Shown piece by piece: positions 1-8,557 of a stretch of DNA of 64,000 bases. The notes under the pieces were generated by a model. That model saw only the letters and a program-made list of their open reading frames with translations, made no database searches and was not told the DNA's origin. The position numbers and the translations under genes are program-made. The stretch comes from Sediminicola sp035798135 (GTDB lineage: Bacteria > Bacteroidota > Bacteroidia > Flavobacteriales > Flavobacteriaceae): the NCBI GenBank assembly GCA_035798135.1, contig JAPFBR010000002.1, positions 558,001-622,000 of the forward strand, written 5' to 3'. How positions within the stretch are numbered: the stretch's first letter is position 1; each line of letters begins with the position of its first letter.

Positions 1-215
1 TGGTACAAATTCCTTGTATAGAAAGGAATTCCATGGGAGCCATAAAAGCCATCAACGCCGCTGAGTTGGCAATGGACTCGAATCCTGAGAATGCAAAGGT
101 TCCTTTAGATAAAGTGGTAAACACCATGTGGGAAACCGCCAAGGACATGAGCTCCAAATACAAGGAGACCTCCGAAGGTGGCTTAGCAGTGGGTGTTTAT
201 TTGAGTGATTGTTAG
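1..215 (+). CDS. sdaA: L-serine ammonia-lyase (L-serine dehydratase), 3' end
   Basis: Only the last 71 codons are in the window; the frame is open to base 1 and closes with TAG. The enzyme is an oxygen-sensitive 4Fe-4S protein that deaminates L-serine to pyruvate and ammonia in the cytoplasm. The fragment begins in the conserved segment around PCIERNSMGAIKAINA, whose cysteine belongs to the iron-sulfur site, and continues with the typical DKVVNTMWETAKDM and EGGLAVGVYLSDC end. The very last residue is cysteine, which in the studied Legionella enzyme reaches back into the active site as an iron ligand. The gene converges on the next one with a 3-bp gap. The identity is clear from the C-terminus; the amino half cannot be assessed. 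Confidence 0.9.
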   Translation, partial: VQIPCIERNSMGAIKAINAAELAMDSNPENAKVPLDKVVNTMWETAKDMSSKYKETSEGGLAVGVYLSDC

Positions 216-218
216 TTT

Positions 219-671
219 TTATTGACAGCCTTCCTTCCGTCTTGTATCAATGATGTATATGATTTTCCAGGATTCTGTATCCTTGAACAACTGGAAAGAG
301 TTTACGCCACAATGACTAAAAGTACCATCTAACCAAAACTCATAAGGTGTCCAAGCATGGGCCATGGGGCCATCAATTTGGATATTGAAGGATAAAAGTT
401 TTTCTTCAAACTTAGTGGTATTGGGGATATTAATGATGTGCTTCACAAAATCTGTGTACTTTTCGGAACGCACATAGGTACTATCTCCTTTGTTGGCTAT
501 CGTCCGAATGATCACATTATCGGAAATAACTTCTTTAAAGATTATAGAATCTTTTTGGTGAAAGCCCTTAAAGAAGGTTTCAATGGTTTGCCGTACAGCC
601 TCCTCTTCAGAGGATTGGGCGCTACCACATAAAAAAGATAAACACAGACATAAACAGATTAAAATTCTCAT
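219..671 (-). CDS. exported NTF2-like / SnoaL-type protein
   Basis: A 150-residue protein from the ATG at 671; the frame runs back to another ATG at 737, but the downstream start puts a clean signal peptide at the N-terminus (MRILICLCLCLSFLCGSAQ, ending in the SAQ motif common for Bacteroidota signal peptidase I sites). The remainder opens with a helix (EEEAVRQTIETFFKGFHQKD) typical of the NTF2-like cone fold, followed by beta strands including AHAWTPYEFWLDG and WKIIYIIDTRR. Such proteins are small secreted domains with no known enzymatic role in most cases. It is divergent from panB and convergent with the serine dehydratase gene. The fold call is moderately sure; the function is unknown. 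Confidence 0.7.
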   Translation of the reverse strand: MRILICLCLCLSFLCGSAQSSEEEAVRQTIETFFKGFHQKDSIIFKEVISDNVIIRTIANKGDSTYVRSEKYTDFVKHIINIPNTTKFEEKLLSFNIQIDGPMAHAWTPYEFWLDGTFSHCGVNSFQLFKDTESWKIIYIIDTRRKEGCQ

Positions 672-788
672 TTTATGATTTTTAGAGTCCATATTCGAAA
701 ATAACCTAATTTTTTTAAAGCTGAAACTAAGAATCATTTAAAGTTTTTGAACAAAACTCCTTACTTTTATCGACTTAAACTAAACTTC

Positions 789-1607
789 ATGTCAGTAGCC
801 AAAAAAGAATACAAGAGGATCACCGTAAAATCCTTAATAGAAATGAAAAGGAACGGGGAACGAATATCGATGTTGACCGCCTATGACTTTTCTATGGCAA
901 AAATTGTTGATGATGCCAATGTTGATGTTATTTTGGTTGGGGACTCTGCAAGTAATGTAATGGCGGGACATGAAACCACACTTCCCATTACGCTGGATCA
1001 GATGATCTATCATGCCTCATCGGTAATTCGTGCTGTAAAAAGGGCTCTGGTCGTTGTAGACATCCCATTTGGAAGCTATCAAAGTGACCCAAAGGAGGCC
1101 TTGCGTTCTGCCATCCGAATCATGAAAGAGAGCGGAGCCCATGCGGTCAAGGTCGAAGGCGGAATAGAAATAAAAGTATCTGTAAAAAGAATCCTGAATG
1201 CCGGAATACCGGTCATGGGACATTTGGGTCTTACTCCACAGTCTATTTATAAGTTTGGTACCTACACGGTTAGGGCCAAGGAAGAAGAGGAGGCTCAAAA
1301 ACTTCTGGAAGACGCCAAATTGTTGGAGAAATTAGGTTGTTTTGCTATTGTTCTTGAAAAAATACCGGCACAATTGGCCAAAAAAGTTGCCGATAGCATT
1401 AATATTCCGGTCATTGGGATTGGGGCGGGTAACGGAGTGGACGGACAAGTATTGGTTATCCATGACCTATTGGGTATCACCCAAGAATTTAATCCGCGAT
1501 TCTTAAGGCGATATATGAATTTATACGAAGAAATGGGAAGTGCCATTTCCCAATACGTAACAGACGTAAAAAGCAGGGATTTTCCTAACGAAGAAGAACA
1601 GTATTAA
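789..1607 (+). CDS. panB: 3-methyl-2-oxobutanoate hydroxymethyltransferase
   Basis: The first committed step of pantothenate synthesis: transfer of a hydroxymethyl group from 5,10-methylene-THF to 2-oxoisovalerate, giving ketopantoate. The 272-residue protein starts at the ATG at 789 (MSVAKKEYKRITVKS); the frame also allows a TTG at 747, but the family normally starts near the KxYKxITV segment. Diagnostic motifs are MLTAYDFSMAKIVDDA, VGDSASNVMAGHETTLPITLD with metal-binding aspartates, the VKVEGG segment, MGHLGLTPQS and IGIGAGNGVDGQVLVIHDLLG. Length matches the family. The stop is immediately followed by the start of the pseudouridine synthase gene, so the two are probably co-transcribed. Other CoA-pathway genes, coaE and coaBC, lie elsewhere in this window. 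Confidence 0.96.
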   Translation: MSVAKKEYKRITVKSLIEMKRNGERISMLTAYDFSMAKIVDDANVDVILVGDSASNVMAGHETTLPITLDQMIYHASSVIRAVKRALVVVDIPFGSYQSDPKEALRSAIRIMKESGAHAVKVEGGIEIKVSVKRILNAGIPVMGHLGLTPQSIYKFGTYTVRAKEEEEAQKLLEDAKLLEKLGCFAIVLEKIPAQLAKKVADSINIPVIGIGAGNGVDGQVLVIHDLLGITQEFNPRFLRRYMNLYEEMGSAISQYVTDVKSRDFPNEEEQY

Positions 1608-2312
1608 TTGAATTTGGAAGCTAAAACAATTTCTACGGCAAAAAACCTCCAAGTTCTTTTTGAGGATAACCATTTAATCGCCATCAATAAAAGGCCTGGA
1701 GATATTGTCCAAGGTGATAAAACAGGTGATGCGCCATTAAGTGATGTGGTCAAGGAATACCTGAAGGAAAAATACAACAAGCCCGGAAATGTTTATTTAG
1801 GGGTTGCCCATAGATTGGATAGGCCAACCTCTGGGATAGTGGTCTTTGCAAAAACCTCAAAGGCCCTCCCAAGACTTAATAAGCTATTTGCCGAAAAAGA
1901 AGCCAAGAAAACCTATTGGGCCGTGGTAAAGAACGCTCCGGAAAATCCCTCTGCCACCCTTACCCATTGGTTAAAAAGAAATACAAAACAGAACAAGTCC
2001 TACGCACATAAAAATGAAGTCCCAGATAGCAAAAAAGCTATTTTGGACTATAGAATGCTGAAAAAGTTGGATAACTACTTCTTGATGGAAATCGATTTAA
2101 AAACGGGAAGGCACCACCAGATACGGGCACAATTAACTGCCCTAGGATGCCCAATCAAGGGAGATCTAAAGTATGGCTTCGACCGCAGTAATAAAGATGG
2201 CAGTATACATTTACACGCTAGAAGCCTGTCATTCATTCATCCTGTAAAAAAGGAAATGCTCAAATTGGTTGCCCCTCCCCCTGACGAGCCCATTTGGAAT
2301 GCATGCCTATAA
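1608..2312 (+). CDS. RluA-family RNA pseudouridine synthase
   Basis: A 234-residue pseudouridine synthase without an S4 RNA-binding domain. The catalytic motif AHRLDRPTSG is present with the nucleophilic aspartate at about residue 71, followed by the family motifs KTYWAVV, LKTGRHHQIRAQL and HLHARSLSF. It would isomerise uridines in rRNA or tRNA; the exact target cannot be read from sequence. There is no ATG ahead of the catalytic domain, and the TTG at 1608 directly abuts the panB stop codon, so a TTG start with translational coupling is the most likely arrangement (a second TTG follows at 1614). The 3' end lies 5 bp from the convergent transporter gene. Confidence 0.9.
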   Translation: MNLEAKTISTAKNLQVLFEDNHLIAINKRPGDIVQGDKTGDAPLSDVVKEYLKEKYNKPGNVYLGVAHRLDRPTSGIVVFAKTSKALPRLNKLFAEKEAKKTYWAVVKNAPENPSATLTHWLKRNTKQNKSYAHKNEVPDSKKAILDYRMLKKLDNYFLMEIDLKTGRHHQIRAQLTALGCPIKGDLKYGFDRSNKDGSIHLHARSLSFIHPVKKEMLKLVAPPPDEPIWNACL

Positions 2313-2317
2313 TTGTA

Positions 2318-3178
2318 TTATCTATAGGTCCTGACACTTTCAATGACTACGGATCCCAAGATCAATATCCCTCCAAAAACGGTCATCAAAGATGGGATTT
2401 CGGCCAAAAAAATTGCTCCAATTAGTATTCCGTAAACAGGTTGTACACTACTGATAATACTGGCTGTTGTTATGGAAAAATACTTAAAACTATTCAAAAA
2501 CAACGTATGCCCAATTGCCGTGGTCACCAAAGCAAGGGTAAAGAGTCCCTTCCATTGGCCTAGCATTCCATCGGTTTCCAGAAAGAAAAAGACCGGAAAC
2601 AACAAGGCCCCCACGATCACCATTTGGTAACACATTAATGCAGACCCATTATAATTTCTTACCCTAGCCTTGAGCACAAGATTTCTCAGCGCATAAAAGA
2701 GTGCGGACATAATGCCTACCCCAACTGCCAAGGCATAAGAGTTCCCAATTTCAAATTTAGGCACCAAAAAATAAATGCCTCCGAATACCATAATACCAAG
2801 AACGAGATGAATTTTTAAAAATTTGGTTTTTAATAAAATGGGTTCTAGAAGGGAAGTGATCACCGGATAGGTAAAAAGGGACAACATTCCGATAGCAACA
2901 TTGGACAATTTAAGGGCATAGAAATAAGTGATCCAATGCAACCCCATTAAGATTCCACTCATAATAACGGGCAGAAAATCCTTTTTATCCAGACGCAAGG
3001 ATATGCCCCTCCACTTACAGAAAAGCCATAATAGCATAAACGCCAATATGGCCCTGGAGGCAATAGTGATCGGTACCGGTAAATCTATAAATCTGCCCAA
3101 AGCCCCGGATGTGCTCACAAGGAGCATGGCCAAATTTATTTCCAGCAAATGTGCGATGTGCGGGTTCTTTGAACTCAA
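2318..3178 (-). CDS. EamA/DMT-superfamily transporter
   Basis: A 286-residue inner-membrane protein with about ten hydrophobic segments arranged as two EamA repeats (roughly residues 10-140 and 150-283), the usual layout of drug/metabolite transporters. Typical features are the SRAILAFMLLWLF region in repeat 1 and SIISSVQPVYGILIGAIFLAE in repeat 2, where the proline-containing helix is characteristic. The substrate cannot be deduced; relatives export amino acids, nucleosides or small metabolites. The gene lies 6 bp downstream of the helical protein gene on the same strand, so they are likely one transcript. It is convergent with the pseudouridine synthase gene, with no obvious terminator hairpin between them. 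Confidence 0.9.
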   Translation of the reverse strand: MSSKNPHIAHLLEINLAMLLVSTSGALGRFIDLPVPITIASRAILAFMLLWLFCKWRGISLRLDKKDFLPVIMSGILMGLHWITYFYALKLSNVAIGMLSLFTYPVITSLLEPILLKTKFLKIHLVLGIMVFGGIYFLVPKFEIGNSYALAVGVGIMSALFYALRNLVLKARVRNYNGSALMCYQMVIVGALLFPVFFFLETDGMLGQWKGLFTLALVTTAIGHTLFLNSFKYFSITTASIISSVQPVYGILIGAIFLAEIPSLMTVFGGILILGSVVIESVRTYR

Positions 3179-3184
3179 CGCTAT

Positions 3185-4729
3185 CTATCGTTTTTGCGCT
3201 AAAGCCTTTTCCCTAATTATCTGGGACACAGGTCGATTTTCCAAATGGCTCTCCAGCCAAGAAAGGATGTCCAAATATAGAAAAGCCCTCTTCTCATATG
3301 GATGATCCTCATATTTCTTTAGCTCATTATAAAGTTTCTGGAATTCGTCCTTTAGCTCATGCGGGTAGATATTTCCTAAGTTTCTCAAGAATTTGATCAT
3401 TTCCTTTTGTACGGCATGTAGGTCGTTCATCTTCAACAAAAACTTATAGGTGCTTTTTAACTGCACCTCCAAATGATAATCCATACCAGCCTCATAATGC
3501 GCAACAAGACTGAGGACACGTGCGAAACACATAAGGTCCTCACGCATTTTTAAGTTTTTGTTGTTAATGATCTTTTTGAGGTATTGGATACAGGTTTTAT
3601 TATCTCCTATACTAAAATAAAGACAGGCAATCTTATAATAAAAAACCATTACATGGTGCTCATCTATCCGCTCTTTGTGTTTGTTAATCCCGTATTCAAT
3701 AATTTTTACTAGATACAATCCCTTTTCAAAAGTACCCTCCATAAAATGAAGGTTTAATTTATTGGAATTGATATAAAGAAAGGCCAAGGAAGTAATATTG
3801 TCATTTTTTGGAAACTCTTCACTATTGACCATAGCCTCCAATTTTTCCAATATTTCCTTGAATTGTGAACTATATTTAACATAGAACAAGGATTCCAAAA
3901 GGTAGTGGTTGCCTTTTAAAAAGAAAACAGGGTTCAGATAGATCATTTCCTTGTTTTCATAAAATAGATCTACCCATTTACTCGAGTATTTATAGCATGA
4001 AAGAAAATCCTGTATTAAAAAACTATACCATAAATTTGCCTTATACAGCCAAAGTTTTTCCCTAAATCCAAGGCGGTCAATATTGTATTCCGGTAAATGG
4101 TCGTCAAAGTATTTTTTTACATTCTTAATTTCCTCATCACTTTTGACATAGCCCACTTTAAGCATCATCCCGTACAATTGAAGGGATAAGTTGGACAGTT
4201 TACTGGTAATTACGTTCAGTTCCGATAATTTTTTGGCCTGCATGGCCAGCTCATCTGCCCGGTCAGGGATACTTCTTGTGATATATTGGGTTTCTATAAC
4301 CTTCTCCAACTCCACAATCTCATAGGCTATATTCTTCTCTTCGTTGTCTATAGCCGTACTTTTGGCCTTATCGAGAATTTTTAAGCTTTGTTTGTACAAT
4401 CCTTTTTGATACAAAATAGTGGCAAAATCGAGTTGTTCACGAATCTGTACTCGAATATTTTGATTGACTGGATTTAATCGTAAACTAACCAATATTTGCT
4501 TATAGAGGTGCGCCTTTAGATTTGACAATTGGGTTTTTTTAACAATTCCGCTCTCCAATATTGCCTTTTCATCATAATCTTTCAACTTATCCAATAGATT
4601 GAACAATGCTAAAAACTTGGCATCGGTATTCACTCCCAATCTCCCAACGTAAAGCTTAAATTGACGTTTTTCTGACTTGGAAAGTGATTTTACCAACACA
4701 AACAAAGCATCTTTATGTGCAGTTGTCAT
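3185..4729 (-). CDS. conserved helical protein of unknown function
   Basis: A 514-residue soluble protein with no signal peptide and no membrane segment. It is rich in leucine, lysine, tyrosine and glutamate, and is predicted by eye to be almost entirely alpha-helical, with repeated pairs of helices that resemble degenerate TPR-like repeats (for example the stretches around residues 100-125 and 365-385). The N-terminal segment MTTAHKDALFVLVKSLSKSEKRQFKLY is the most distinctive part. I do not recognise a catalytic motif. It is transcribed divergently from leuA and is followed within 6 bp by the DMT transporter gene. It looks like a family restricted to flavobacteria, perhaps a scaffold, but no function is claimed. 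Confidence 0.75.
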   Translation of the reverse strand: MTTAHKDALFVLVKSLSKSEKRQFKLYVGRLGVNTDAKFLALFNLLDKLKDYDEKAILESGIVKKTQLSNLKAHLYKQILVSLRLNPVNQNIRVQIREQLDFATILYQKGLYKQSLKILDKAKSTAIDNEEKNIAYEIVELEKVIETQYITRSIPDRADELAMQAKKLSELNVITSKLSNLSLQLYGMMLKVGYVKSDEEIKNVKKYFDDHLPEYNIDRLGFREKLWLYKANLWYSFLIQDFLSCYKYSSKWVDLFYENKEMIYLNPVFFLKGNHYLLESLFYVKYSSQFKEILEKLEAMVNSEEFPKNDNITSLAFLYINSNKLNLHFMEGTFEKGLYLVKIIEYGINKHKERIDEHHVMVFYYKIACLYFSIGDNKTCIQYLKKIINNKNLKMREDLMCFARVLSLVAHYEAGMDYHLEVQLKSTYKFLLKMNDLHAVQKEMIKFLRNLGNIYPHELKDEFQKLYNELKKYEDHPYEKRAFLYLDILSWLESHLENRPVSQIIREKALAQKR

Positions 4730-4809
4730 CGTAATTATTATTATTTAATTGACTGAAAGTCAGGGTTTTAAATATAACGAAAAGTAACTTAACGTTGTAA
4801 ATGTTTTTA

Positions 4810-4858
4810 TAGGCTCCAACCAGTTGGTTAAGGTAGCCATATATTCGTATAGCCTACC
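4810..4858 (+). promoter_or_regulatory. leuA leader with mutually exclusive inverted repeats
   Basis: Between the divergent gene and leuA the + strand can fold in two incompatible ways. TAGGCT (4810-4815) can pair with AGCCTA (4851-4856), or GGTAG (4832-4836) can pair with CTACC (4854-4858); both use bases 4854-4856. AACCA (4818-4822) and TGGTT (4825-4829) form a further small stem. There is no U-run and no leucine-rich leader peptide, so a classical attenuator is not shown; the fold is a candidate translational control element only. Confidence 0.3.
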
Positions 4859-4875
4859 TAAATTACACAAATATA

Positions 4876-6048
4876 ATGAGCAAAGATAAAGTACAAATTT
4901 TTGACACAACACTGAGAGATGGTGAACAAGTCCCAGGATGCAAATTGGATACGATACAAAAACTCGTTATCGCTGAACGTTTGGATGAATTGGGTGTAGA
5001 CATCATTGAAGCAGGGTTTCCCATTTCTAGTCCTGGAGATTTCAATTCTGTGAATGAAATTTCAAAATTGGTACAAAATGCTACTGTTTGTGGCTTGACA
5101 AGGGCAGTTAAAAAGGATATTGAGGTTGCCGCTGAGGCATTAAAATATGCAAAAAAACCAAGAATCCATACAGGGATAGGCACCTCCGACTCCCATATCA
5201 AATATAAATTTAATTCCAATAGGGAGGCGATTATTGAACGGGCCGTAGATGCCGTGAAATATGCCAAAACTTTTGTTGAAGACATTGAATTCTATGCAGA
5301 GGACGCTGGTAGGACCGACAATGATTATTTAGCACGGATTTGCGAGGAAGTTATCAAGGCCGGAGCAACCGTTCTAAACATTCCAGATACAACTGGTTAT
5401 TGTCTTCCAGAAGAATATGGTGCAAAAATTAAGTATCTTAGGGAAAATGTAAAGGGCATCCACAAAGCAGTATTATCCTGTCACTGTCATAATGACCTAG
5501 GATTGGCTACGGCCAACTCCATTGCAGGGGTAATCAACGGTGCAAGACAAATTGAATGTACCATAAATGGTGTAGGTGAAAGGGCCGGCAATACCTCTTT
5601 GGAGGAAGTGGTCATGATCTTAAGACAACATCCCTATTTAAATTTGGATACAAATATTAATAGTAAATTGTTATATGATACCAGTATAATGGTGTCGCAA
5701 AAAATGGGAATGCCAGTACAACCCAACAAAGCAATTGTTGGTTCGAATGCATTTGCGCATAGCTCCGGTATTCATCAGGACGGCGTGATCAAAAATAGGG
5801 AGACTTATGAAATAATGAATCCAGAAGATGTTGGGGTAACAGAATCCTCTATTGTTCTAACCGCCAGAAGTGGTAGGGCAGCATTGGCATATCGTTCAAA
5901 AAAAATAGGCTACGAACTTACCAAGGTACAGTTGGATGTTGTCTATGAGGATTTCCTGAAATATGCGGATCTCAAAAAAGAGATCATGGATGTTGATATC
6001 CATGAAATTATCGAATCCAGTTCGATTAATATAGAAAAGGTAGCTTAA
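4876..6048 (+). CDS. leuA: 2-isopropylmalate synthase, short form without regulatory domain
   Basis: The first committed step of leucine synthesis: condensation of acetyl-CoA with 2-oxoisovalerate. The 390-residue protein begins with the TIM-barrel signature FDTTLRDGEQVPG (metal ligand D10, catalytic R14); the other metal-site residues are H203 and H205 in the SCHCHNDLG motif, and GVGERAGN follows. The downstream subdomain contains SSGIHQDGVIKNRETYEIM. The protein ends at about the point where the C-terminal allosteric domain begins in the roughly 520-residue enzymes, so the leucine feedback domain is missing. leuB overlaps its stop codon by one base (TAATG). leuC and leuD are not in the window. 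A homocitrate or citramalate synthase is less likely given the leuB partner. Confidence 0.92.
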   Translation: MSKDKVQIFDTTLRDGEQVPGCKLDTIQKLVIAERLDELGVDIIEAGFPISSPGDFNSVNEISKLVQNATVCGLTRAVKKDIEVAAEALKYAKKPRIHTGIGTSDSHIKYKFNSNREAIIERAVDAVKYAKTFVEDIEFYAEDAGRTDNDYLARICEEVIKAGATVLNIPDTTGYCLPEEYGAKIKYLRENVKGIHKAVLSCHCHNDLGLATANSIAGVINGARQIECTINGVGERAGNTSLEEVVMILRQHPYLNLDTNINSKLLYDTSIMVSQKMGMPVQPNKAIVGSNAFAHSSGIHQDGVIKNRETYEIMNPEDVGVTESSIVLTARSGRAALAYRSKKIGYELTKVQLDVVYEDFLKYADLKKEIMDVDIHEIIESSSINIEKVA

Positions 6049-7166
6049 TGAACCTAAATATAACACTTTTACCAGGAGATGGTATTGGACCAGAAGTTTT
6101 GGCACAGGCAGTAAAATGTCTTCAGGCCGTTGAGGAAACTTTTAACCATAATTTCACGTATACCGAAGCTGCCATCGGGGCTGTGGCCATGGACCAAACT
6201 GGGAATCCGCTTCCTGGTGAAACCTTGGATATTTGCAAAGCCTCCGATGCAATTCTTTTTGGCACCATCGGCACATTAAAATATGACGATAATCCAAATG
6301 CAAAGGTGCGTCCTGAACAGGGACTATTGCAACTGCGTATGGAATTGAATCTTTTTTCCAGTATAAGACCGGTAAAAATATTCCCTACACTGTTGGATAA
6401 ATCTCCCTTGAAAAAAGAAATTATTCTAGGGACAGATTTTGTGATCTACCGCGAACTTACGGGAGGAATCTATTTCGGTGAAAAAAAATTAAGCGCAGAT
6501 GGCACAATTGCCTCAGATCTTTGTCAGTATTCAGAAAAAGAAATAAGCAGAATAGCCCATTTAGCATTCAAGGCCGCTAAAAATAGAAAACAAAAAATGA
6601 CAGTGGTTGACAAGGCCAATGTTTTGGAGACCTCTAGGCTTTGGCGAAAAGTAGTAAAGAAAATAGGGGAAAGTTATCCTGAGGTTGCCTTGGAATTTCT
6701 ATTGGCCGATAATGCAGCCATGCAAATTATGCTAAATCCCAAACAATTCGATGTCATCTTAACGGATAATCTTTTTGGGGATATTCTATCAGATCAGAGC
6801 AGCGCCATTTGTGGATCTAAAGGTTTATTGCCTTCAGCGTCCATTGGGAACGATTATGCCATGTTCGAACCGTTTCACGGCTCATATACCCAAGCTCAGG
6901 GAAAAAATATTGCAAATCCAATTGCCTCCATTTTATCGGCAGCTATGCTGTTGAACCATTTTGGATTAAATGAGGAGGCTCAGGCCATTATTGTCGCAGT
7001 TGACAAGGCCTTGAGAAAAAAAATATCCACAAAGGATATAAATCCATCCAGTACCTATGGGACAAGTCAAGTAGGTGATTTTATATCCCAAAACATTATT
7101 GACTCCGAAGAAGACTTAAATTTCAATTATGAAAATATCGGTCTTGGAAAATCGACCATAATATAA
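6048..7166 (+). CDS. leuB: 3-isopropylmalate dehydrogenase
   Basis: NAD-dependent oxidative decarboxylation of 3-isopropylmalate to 2-oxoisocaproate, the third leucine-specific step. The 372-residue protein begins LNITLLPGDGIGPEVL, the nucleotide-site start of the isocitrate/isopropylmalate dehydrogenase family. It contains the substrate-binding arginine region (QGLLQLRMELNLFSSIRPVK), the GGIYFGEK loop, VDKANVLETSRLWRK, and the metal-binding aspartates in VILTDNLFGDILSDQ. GSKGLLPSASIG and FEPFHGS are also family hallmarks. It is translationally coupled to leuA through a TAATG overlap. A strong hairpin with a T-run follows the stop and ends the leuAB transcript. Confidence 0.96.
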   Translation: MNLNITLLPGDGIGPEVLAQAVKCLQAVEETFNHNFTYTEAAIGAVAMDQTGNPLPGETLDICKASDAILFGTIGTLKYDDNPNAKVRPEQGLLQLRMELNLFSSIRPVKIFPTLLDKSPLKKEIILGTDFVIYRELTGGIYFGEKKLSADGTIASDLCQYSEKEISRIAHLAFKAAKNRKQKMTVVDKANVLETSRLWRKVVKKIGESYPEVALEFLLADNAAMQIMLNPKQFDVILTDNLFGDILSDQSSAICGSKGLLPSASIGNDYAMFEPFHGSYTQAQGKNIANPIASILSAAMLLNHFGLNEEAQAIIVAVDKALRKKISTKDINPSSTYGTSQVGDFISQNIIDSEEDLNFNYENIGLGKSTII

Positions 7167-7185
7167 ATCAATTAGCTGGTTAAAT

Positions 7186-7220
7186 AAAAAAAGCCCTTTC
7201 AGAAATGAAAAGGCTTTTTT
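7186..7220 (+). terminator. bidirectional terminator between leuB and the TlpA-like gene
   Basis: An A-run followed by the stem GCCcTTTC / GAAAaGGC and a T-run. The flanking A and T runs make it work on either strand, which suits its place between two convergent genes. Confidence 0.75.
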
Positions 7221-7221
7221 A

Positions 7222-8445
7222 CTATTCTTCCAATAGGTTACCAACAAAATCCCGGAACCCCTTATCAAATTGAACGTACTTTTCACCTGTGGCGGGACCA
7301 TTGAATCCTGTACTGATCTTTCTCACCTTCCCAGTTCTATCTAAAAAGATAGTGGTGGGATACGAAAGGATATGGTTTAACATGGGTAATTTTTCCTGGG
7401 CCAATTCCTTATCGGATGAACCATATTGAGCTAGTAATATGGGATAATTAACACCAATGCGATCTTTCAACCTATTAATTGCCTTAAAAGCTGCTTCCTC
7501 TGTTTTTGCGTATTCAAAGGATAATGCCACAACTTCCAAATTTTCATTTTTTTGTTCTTTTAGGAAATTTACCAGATATTTAGTCTCGTCCAAACAATTG
7601 GGACACCATGTCCCCATAATCTGAACAATGACCACCTTATCTTTATATAATTCATCATCTAGGGATACCATTTCACCTACGGAATCAGGGAAAGAAAAAG
7701 AAAATTTATCATATCCTTCCTTAATAAATGTCAATGTATCCTCATCTGGCAATTCATAATCAGGATTCCTATGTGCCATAAACGGCTCTTTAAAATGGTT
7801 GCCAGAATAAAAGGTGCCTTTTAAAGTGCTGTCCGTAACCTTTGCCTTAAACATAAAGACATGAGCACCATCAAAAGTTGATAATTTTAGGGAGTCCCCA
7901 TCCATTACCCCCTCTAAAAAACGATAATCACCCGTTGTGGTCCTAAACGTACCTACTACCCTATCCCCTGTTTGGGTGAACAAGCCTTTCCCGATATAAC
8001 TATCCGAAGTATTTGGACTAAACTCTGTTTCCCAAATACCACTCACATTGTGATTAGAGGATACCTTAACATCAAATCTTTTCTCAATGCCATAGGTTGC
8101 CTTAAAAGGCACACTGCGTTCCATACTTTCTTGTACAAAGTCTCCAACAATCCTTGAACCTGAAAACACCCCAGTGATATAGCCTTCAAAAGCGGGCATT
8201 TTAATCAAGATGGAATCATTGTTAATGGTAATTTCATCTATAACCAAAACTTCGTCTGCATTGTATGATTCCATAATGTAGTCACCGGCAGAAGACTTGG
8301 TTATTTTAAAATTAAAAGGCAATGTCTGTTGCTCCATTAATTCCATTTCACCCAACCAAATTCCCTCTTTTAGAGCAGGTGCTTTAGAATCATTACAGGA
8401 TGAAAGAATTAAAAATATCGTAAATAGGAAAGCAATTTTTTTCAT
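7222..8445 (-). CDS. TlpA-like thioredoxin-fold lipoprotein
   Basis: A 407-residue lipoprotein: the signal ends in the lipobox LSSC at residue 17, so the mature protein is lipid-anchored outside the cytoplasm. Residues 20-235 are beta-rich and unassigned (a repeated pattern of short strands such as GDYIMESYNADEVLVIDE). From about residue 250 there is an AhpC/TlpA thioredoxin domain with the intact redox site WCPNC (C281 and C284), followed by the SYPTTIFLDRTGKV segment carrying the cis-proline. Such proteins usually reduce periplasmic disulfides or support cytochrome maturation. A TATATTTG box (8480-8487, minus strand) lies about 35 bp ahead of the start. It converges on leuB through a shared terminator. 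Confidence 0.88.
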   Translation of the reverse strand: MKKIAFLFTIFLILSSCNDSKAPALKEGIWLGEMELMEQQTLPFNFKITKSSAGDYIMESYNADEVLVIDEITINNDSILIKMPAFEGYITGVFSGSRIVGDFVQESMERSVPFKATYGIEKRFDVKVSSNHNVSGIWETEFSPNTSDSYIGKGLFTQTGDRVVGTFRTTTGDYRFLEGVMDGDSLKLSTFDGAHVFMFKAKVTDSTLKGTFYSGNHFKEPFMAHRNPDYELPDEDTLTFIKEGYDKFSFSFPDSVGEMVSLDDELYKDKVVIVQIMGTWCPNCLDETKYLVNFLKEQKNENLEVVALSFEYAKTEEAAFKAINRLKDRIGVNYPILLAQYGSSDKELAQEKLPMLNHILSYPTTIFLDRTGKVRKISTGFNGPATGEKYVQFDKGFRDFVGNLLEE

Positions 8446-8526
8446 AATTAAATACTATTGTTTCAATGTCCAAATATGGCAAATATACTTACAATAAAAA
8501 ATAAATGGATTTCAATTGAATACCTA

Positions 8527-8557
8527 TTGAATGTCTTCCGTCATTGTTTTATCTTTG
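8527..8557 (+). promoter_or_regulatory. predicted Bacteroidota-type promoter for pheT
   Basis: TTG at 8527-8529 and TATCTTTG at 8550-8557 with a 20-bp spacer match the Bacteroidota vegetative consensus TTG-N19-21-TAnnTTTG. It implies a transcript start near 8563 and an untranslated leader of about 170 bases before pheT. The rest of the 8446-8736 gap holds no convincing gene. Confidence 0.6.

Noticed and set aside
438..632. 64-codon + strand ORF
   Set aside because: It is an antisense shadow of the NTF2-like gene and has no start context or protein-like composition.
1017..1546. Two overlapping minus-strand ORFs opposite panB
   Set aside because: Both lie wholly inside the well-supported panB gene and show no recognisable motif.
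6048..7166. Possibility that leuB is tartrate or isocitrate dehydrogenase
   Set aside because: Coupling to leuA and the LLQLRMELNLFSSIRP motif favour isopropylmalate dehydrogenase.
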